The position numbers were made by a program, and so were the translations under genes. Shown one piece after another: positions 59,770-64,000 of a stretch of 64,000 nucleotides of DNA. This DNA comes from Streptomyces yatensis (GTDB lineage Bacteria > Actinomycetota > Actinomycetes > Streptomycetales > Streptomycetaceae), in the NCBI RefSeq assembly GCF_018069625.1, contig NZ_CP072941.1, positions 2,542,001 to 2,606,000 on the forward strand. The letters run 5' to 3'. Numbering within the stretch: position 1 is the stretch's first letter; each line of letters starts with the position of its first letter. The notes under the pieces were generated by a model. It did no database searches and was not told where the DNA came from. It saw only the letters and a program-made list of their open reading frames with translations.

Positions 59770-60800
59770 CGCCCGCTCCGCTTCTCGGCGTGTCCGCCGA
59801 ACTCACTGCGCATGGCGGACAGGACCCGGTCGGCGAACTCGCCGAGGCCCCGGGAGGCGAACCGGTCGGTGAGCGCCGTGGTGATCACAGCGGCGGGTAC
59901 GCCCTCGTCGATCGCGGCCCGTGCCGTCCAGCGTCCTTCACCGGAGTCCGAGACGCGCCCGGTGAACTCCTCCAGCTTCGGTGACCGGGCGAGTGCGTCC
60001 GCGGTGAGGTCGACGAGCCAGGAGCCCACGACCGAGCCGCGGCGCCACACTTCGGCCACCTCGCCGACGTCGATCTCGTACTGGTACGCCTCCGGCTCGC
60101 GCAGCGGGGTGGTCTCCGCGTCCGCGGAGCGCTTGCGGAGCCCGGCGTCCGCGTGCTCGATGATGCTGAGCCCCTCGGCGATCGCGGCCATCATTCCGTA
60201 CTCGACCCCGTTGTGGACCATCTTCACGAAGTGGCCGGCCCCGCTCGGACCGCAGTGCAGATAGCCTTCCGGCGCCGTGCCGTCGGTGCGCCTGCTCGGT
60301 GTCGGCTCGGCGGAGCCCCTGCCGGGCGCGATGGTGCGGAATATGGGGTCGAGCCGGGTGACGGGCTCCTGCTCGCCACCGATCATGAGGCAGTAGCCGC
60401 GTTCGAGTCCCCAGACACCGCCCGACGTTCCGCAGTCCAGATAGTGCAGCCGGTGCGGAGCGAGCTGTGCCGCGCGGGTGATGTCGTCGCGGTAGTAGGA
60501 GTTGCCACCGTCGATGACCGCGTCGTCCGGGTCGAGGAGGTCGGTGAGCTGATCGAGGGTGGACTGTACGACGGCGGCGGGCAGCATCAGCCAGACCGCC
60601 CGTGGCCGCTCCAGCTTCGCCACCAGGTCGCCGAGCGAGTGGGCGGCGACGGCGCCCTCGCCCTCCAGCTCCCTCACCGCGCTCTCGTTGACGTCATAGA
60701 CCACACAGTGGTGGCCGTCGCGCGTCAGCCGGCGTACGAGGTTCGCACCCATCCGGCCGAGCCCGATCATGCCGAGCTGCATGGGGGTGTCGGTAGCCAT
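59766..60800 (-). CDS. gnd: 6-phosphogluconate dehydrogenase (decarboxylating)
   Basis: 344 residues from ATG 60800 (AGGAG upstream). GMIGLGRMGANL at 10-21 binds the cofactor, DGGNSYYRDD and CGTSGGVWGLERGYCLMIGG mark the active site, and GAGHFVKMVHNGVEYGMM holds the catalytic Lys. Its length is that of the short GndA/YqeC-type enzymes, which are often NAD-dependent, rather than the 470-residue type. It follows tkt after 27 bases and overlaps zwf by four. Confidence 0.95.
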   Translation of the reverse strand: MATDTPMQLGMIGLGRMGANLVRRLTRDGHHCVVYDVNESAVRELEGEGAVAAHSLGDLVAKLERPRAVWLMLPAAVVQSTLDQLTDLLDPDDAVIDGGNSYYRDDITRAAQLAPHRLHYLDCGTSGGVWGLERGYCLMIGGEQEPVTRLDPIFRTIAPGRGSAEPTPSRRTDGTAPEGYLHCGPSGAGHFVKMVHNGVEYGMMAAIAEGLSIIEHADAGLRKRSADAETTPLREPEAYQYEIDVGEVAEVWRRGSVVGSWLVDLTADALARSPKLEEFTGRVSDSGEGRWTARAAIDEGVPAAVITTALTDRFASRGLGEFADRVLSAMRSEFGGHAEKRSGR

Positions 60801-60827
60801 GTGCTCTCCTGTCACGTCATGGCCCGC

Positions 60828-62888
60828 TCAGCCCGGAGCCACCAGCTCGCGCGCCACCTGCGCGACGCGCTCGGGGGTGAATCCGAACTTCGTGAGCAGT
60901 TGTTTGAGGGGTGCGGAGGCGCCGAAGGTGTGCATGCCGACGATGGCCCCATCGGGGCCGACATACCGGTCCCAGCCGAAGGTGGAGCCCTCTTCCACCG
61001 CGACCCTTCGGGTCACCGCGGGTGGCAGCACCTGGTCGCGGTATTCCCGCGGCTGACGGTCGAACAGCTCCCAGCACGGCATGCTCACCACCCGGGAGGC
61101 GATGCCCCCGGCGGTGAGCTCCTCGTGCGCGGCCAGGGCCAGCGCCACCTCGGAGCCGGTGGCGAGCAGGATCACCTCGGGCTCGCCCCGGTCCGCGTCC
61201 GCGTCCGCGTCCGCCAGCACATAGGCACCCCACGCGACACCGCCGGCCGCCGCGAGCCGATCGCGGTCCAGGGTGGGCAGGGGCTGGCGGGAGAGGACCA
61301 GCGCGGCCGGCTCCCGGCGGAGGGCGGCCACCACCCGCCAGGTCTCCACGACCTCGTTCGCGTCGGCGGGGCGGAAGACCAGCAGCCCGGGCGTCGCGCG
61401 CAGACCCGCGAGCTGCTCGACGGGCTGGTGGGTGGGACCGTCCTCGCCGACCCCGATGGAGTCGTGGGTGAAGATGTGCACGGTGGGGATCTCCATCAGC
61501 GCGGAGAGGCGGATGGCCGCCTTGGCGTAGTCGGAGAAGATCAGGAACCCGGACCAGTACGGGCGGAGCTTCGTCAGCGCCATTCCGTTGGTGACGGCGG
61601 CGGCCGCGTGCTCCCGGACGCCGAAGTGCAGATTGCGCCCGGACCAGGCTCCGGGCTGGAAGTCGCCCGCTCCGCCGAAGGTCAGCCGGGTCTTGGTCGA
61701 CGGCGTGAGATCGGCGGAACCGCCGAGGATCCAGGGCACCGCCTTGGCCACGGCGTTCAGCACCTGGCCGGACGAGTCGCGGGTGGCCAGGCCCTTGGGA
61801 TCGGCCGGGAAGGTGGGCAGCGCGGTCTCCCAGCCGTCCGGGAGCTCACGGCGCTGGATGCGCTCCAACTCGTCGGCGAAATCGGGGTACGCACCGCGGT
61901 AGGCGTCGAACATCTTCTCCCAGCGGGTGCGCAGTTCGGCGCCCCGGGCGCCGATGCCCCGTGCGAACCAGTCGGGCACACCGTCGGGTACGTGGAAATC
62001 GGCGTCCGGCGGAATGCCGAGGACGCGCTTGGTGGCTCTGACCCCCTCCGGCCCGAACGGCGCTCCGTGTGCCTTCGGCGAGTCCTCGACCGGCGAGCCG
62101 TAGCCGATGTGGCTGTGGACGAGGACCAGGGTCGGACGGGCGGCCTCGGCCCGGAAGGTGTGGAAGGCGCGGCTGATCAGGTCCAGGTCGTTGGCGTCGG
62201 CGACGGTGGTCACGTTCCAGCCGTAGGCCAGGAAGCGGGCGGCGACGTCCTCGGTGAAGGTGATGTCGGTGTGGCCCTCGATGGTGACCCGGTTGGAGTC
62301 GTAGATCCAGCACAGGTTGGACAGCCGCAGGTGTCCGGCCAGCGACGCCGCCTCGGAGGCGACGCCCTCCATCATGCAGCCGTCCCCGGCGAGCGCGTAC
62401 ACATCGAAGTCGAAGAGCGGGAAGTCCGGGCGGTTGAACCGCGCCGCCAGCCACCGGCCGGCGATCGCCATGCCCACTGAGGTGGCGACTCCCTGGCCGA
62501 GCGGGCCGGTGGTCGTCTCGACACCGCTCGTCCACCGGTACTCGGGGTGGCCTGGGCAGCGCGAGTCGAGCTGCCGGAAGGACTTGAGATCGTCGAGGGT
62601 CACCGCCGGACGGCCCAGCACCTCGTACTCGGGATCGACCGTACGGACACCGGTCAGGTAGAGCAGCGACCAGAGCAGGGCGGAGGCGTGGCCCTCGGAG
62701 AGCACGAAGCGGTCGCGGTTCGGCCAGATCGGATCGGCGGGGTCGAAGCGCAGAAACCGCTGCCACAGCGTGTACGCGACGGGCGCCATCCCCATCGGCG
62801 TTCCGGGGTGCCCCGAATTCGCCTTCTGCACCGCGTCCATGCACAGTCCGCGGATCGTGTTCACCGACAGCGTGTCCAGGTCGGTCAT
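60828..62888 (-). CDS. tkt: Transketolase
   Basis: 686 residues from ATG 62888 (GGAGG ten bases upstream; an upstream frame opening comes from a repeat). TPP-binding motifs: ANSGHPGTPMGMAP, GPLGQGVATSVGMA, AGDGCMMEGVASEAA and YDSNRVTIEG; later the EDGPTHQPVEQLAGLRATP signature. It transfers two-carbon units in the non-oxidative pentose phosphate branch. It is the first gene of the tkt-gnd-zwf-tag operon. Confidence 0.96.
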   Translation of the reverse strand: MTDLDTLSVNTIRGLCMDAVQKANSGHPGTPMGMAPVAYTLWQRFLRFDPADPIWPNRDRFVLSEGHASALLWSLLYLTGVRTVDPEYEVLGRPAVTLDDLKSFRQLDSRCPGHPEYRWTSGVETTTGPLGQGVATSVGMAIAGRWLAARFNRPDFPLFDFDVYALAGDGCMMEGVASEAASLAGHLRLSNLCWIYDSNRVTIEGHTDITFTEDVAARFLAYGWNVTTVADANDLDLISRAFHTFRAEAARPTLVLVHSHIGYGSPVEDSPKAHGAPFGPEGVRATKRVLGIPPDADFHVPDGVPDWFARGIGARGAELRTRWEKMFDAYRGAYPDFADELERIQRRELPDGWETALPTFPADPKGLATRDSSGQVLNAVAKAVPWILGGSADLTPSTKTRLTFGGAGDFQPGAWSGRNLHFGVREHAAAAVTNGMALTKLRPYWSGFLIFSDYAKAAIRLSALMEIPTVHIFTHDSIGVGEDGPTHQPVEQLAGLRATPGLLVFRPADANEVVETWRVVAALRREPAALVLSRQPLPTLDRDRLAAAGGVAWGAYVLADADADADRGEPEVILLATGSEVALALAAHEELTAGGIASRVVSMPCWELFDRQPREYRDQVLPPAVTRRVAVEEGSTFGWDRYVGPDGAIVGMHTFGASAPLKQLLTKFGFTPERVAQVARELVAPG

Positions 62889-63187
62889 GGCTACGCCGCC
62901 CTCCGTGCGCTCGATGGATGTCTGCGCCTCGATGGATGTCCGCGCGCTCGATGGATGTCCGCGCTGGTGCACTGCGTCCACGGCCTGGCCATAAGGGCCG
63001 GAGCCGAGCGGCGGCCGTGCGATGGGGCGGGTCGATGAGGACGGGACCGCCGTGCCGGACACGATGGCGCGGCGTTCGGCCGAGTGTGGGCCATCTCGCT
63101 TGCCCACCTCCACCAGCCTAGGCTCGCCCGTATCCACCCTCAACTTCGGCCGCCGGGCCTCCGGTGTGTCCGCCGGCGTGCCCGGTG
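62889..63187. other. Leader region of the tkt operon with ~19-bp repeats (62909-62964)
   Basis: Three imperfect copies of GCTCGATGGATGTCCGCGC lie 20-76 bases upstream of the tkt start. The remaining bases up to the flavin reductase gene should contain the operon promoter. No additional gene is supported. Confidence 0.6.
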
Positions 63188-64000
63188 TCAGATGTCGGAT
63201 CGGACGATGGTCGCGAGGGCGTCGTTGAAGGCCTCGGTGGAGGTGGGGTGGGTGTAGACGGCGTTGCGGAGCTCGGCCGCCCTGATGCCGTGCCGCATGG
63301 CGAGCGCGACGGTGTTGATCATTTCCTGGGCGTCCACGCTGAGCAGGGCGGCGCCCAGGATCTCGTCGGTCTCGGCGTCGAGCACGAACTTCATCATCCC
63401 GCGGGTGTCCTCGACGATGTACGCACGCGGCATGGCCACGATCTCGGCGACCGGCTGACTCGCGATCCTCACCTGGTGCCCCGCGGCCCGGGCCTGCTTC
63501 TCGGTGAGCCCGACGGAGGCCAGGGGCGGGGTGATGAAGACGGTGTGCGGGATGGCGACCCGGTCGTCGGTGGAGCGCTTGCCCTCGCCGAGGAGCTGGT
63601 CGAGGACGATACGGCTGTCGTCGAGGGAGACATAGGTGAACTCCGGGCCGCCGTTGACGTCTCCGAGGGCGAAGATATGCGGCTGGCTGGTTCGCAGGTG
63701 TTCATCGACCTCGACCGCCCCGCGCTCGGTGGTGCGCACACCGGCGGCTTCCAGCCCCAGATCGCCGATGACCGGTGCGCGGCCGGTGGCGGCCAGGACC
63801 GCGTCGGCCTCCACAGTGTGCTGTCGGCCGTCCTTTTCGTAGACGACGGTCGCCGAGCTTTCGCCGTCCCGGACTTCCGTGGTGTGCGCACCGGTCACGA
63901 TCTCGATGCCCTCGTCCACCAGGATGCCCTCGGCGACGGCGGCAACGTCGTCGTCCACCGGGCCGAAGACCTTCGGGGCCGCCTCGACCACGGTGACCTG
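63188..64000 (-). CDS. FAD-dependent pyridine nucleotide-disulfide oxidoreductase, partial
   Basis: The last 271 codons are present; the N-terminus lies beyond the right edge. Visible parts: NAD-domain end (VTVVEAAPKVFGPVDDDVA), the FAD motif HIFALGDVNGGPEF, and the dimerisation domain with VFITPPLASVGLTEKQAR and the C-terminal HPTSTEAFND. It belongs to the mercuric reductase/dihydrolipoamide dehydrogenase group; HPTSTE replaces the HPTxxE of Lpd. The missing N-terminus (redox Cys pair) is needed to decide its activity. Confidence 0.9.
   Translation of the reverse strand, partial: QVTVVEAAPKVFGPVDDDVAAVAEGILVDEGIEIVTGAHTTEVRDGESSATVVYEKDGRQHTVEADAVLAATGRAPVIGDLGLEAAGVRTTERGAVEVDEHLRTSQPHIFALGDVNGGPEFTYVSLDDSRIVLDQLLGEGKRSTDDRVAIPHTVFITPPLASVGLTEKQARAAGHQVRIASQPVAEIVAMPRAYIVEDTRGMMKFVLDAETDEILGAALLSVDAQEMINTVALAMRHGIRAAELRNAVYTHPTSTEAFNDALATIVRSDI

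Overview
The window is high-GC actinobacterial chromosome, almost certainly from Streptomyces or a close relative. The evidence is the strong G/C bias at third codon positions, frequent GTG starts, an SsgA-like sporulation protein, WhiJ-type XRE/DUF397 gene sets, F420-type luciferase-like oxidoreductases, a fused ECF sigma factor and an exact 14-bp CebR-type operator. I saw no rRNA, tRNA, CRISPR array, intact insertion sequence or prophage. The layout is that of an accessory-rich chromosome arm made of many small operons.

Left part (1-13 kb). A leftward fatty-acyl-CoA operon (CaiB/racemase, thiolase, FadB-type enzyme cut by the window edge) is followed by a sialic acid nanA-nanT operon with a GntR-like palindrome. 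Next come a DUF1203 protein, endonuclease V divergent from a YciI protein, an XRE/DUF5753 regulator with two DUF397 partners, a membrane-anchored ECF sigma factor fused to an anti-sigma-like domain, an SsgA-like protein, a GPP34 protein and a secreted protein.

Middle part (13-34 kb). This holds a HTH-membrane-sensor protein, a 1.2-kDa-residue-scale HEAT-repeat protein with an N-terminal hexapeptide repeat, and a betaine operon (aldehyde dehydrogenase, APC permease, GMC choline dehydrogenase) closed by a compound hairpin. After these come a subtilase, a TrmB/LuxR regulator, an IclR regulator divergent from a tandem-duplicated CE2-like esterase carrying a CebR box, a blasticidin-S-deaminase-like protein and an F420-type oxidoreductase.

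Sulfur operon (34.9-39.4 kb). A 26-codon Cys-Cys-Cys leader peptide, probably read from a leaderless transcript, precedes sfnG, an FMN reductase, sfnB and ssuD/msuD. Together these could carry dimethyl sulfone through methanesulfinate and methanesulfonate to sulfite.

Plastic zone (39.4-48.1 kb). Several broken genes (NmrA stump, frameshifted XRE gene, ATPase tail, collapsed two-cassette ABC ATPase, DUF2975 stump) lie among intact cassettes. These include an XRE-ImmA/IrrE peptidase with a PIN-domain partner that looks like an autoregulated toxin-antitoxin-like pair, and a Tat-exported GH95-like glycosidase.

Right part (48-64 kb). Redox genes under local regulators follow: a TPP enzyme with a CMD protein and divergent TetR; a TetR with two matching operators and an SDR; a cyanamide-hydratase-like HD protein; and an SDR with an internally deleted quinone oxidoreductase next to a LysR. 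The window ends with a leftward tkt-gnd-zwf-tag pentose phosphate operon and a partial flavin disulfide reductase. Two very long perfect palindromes (46 and 54 bp) and many short tandem-repeat tracts sit between genes.
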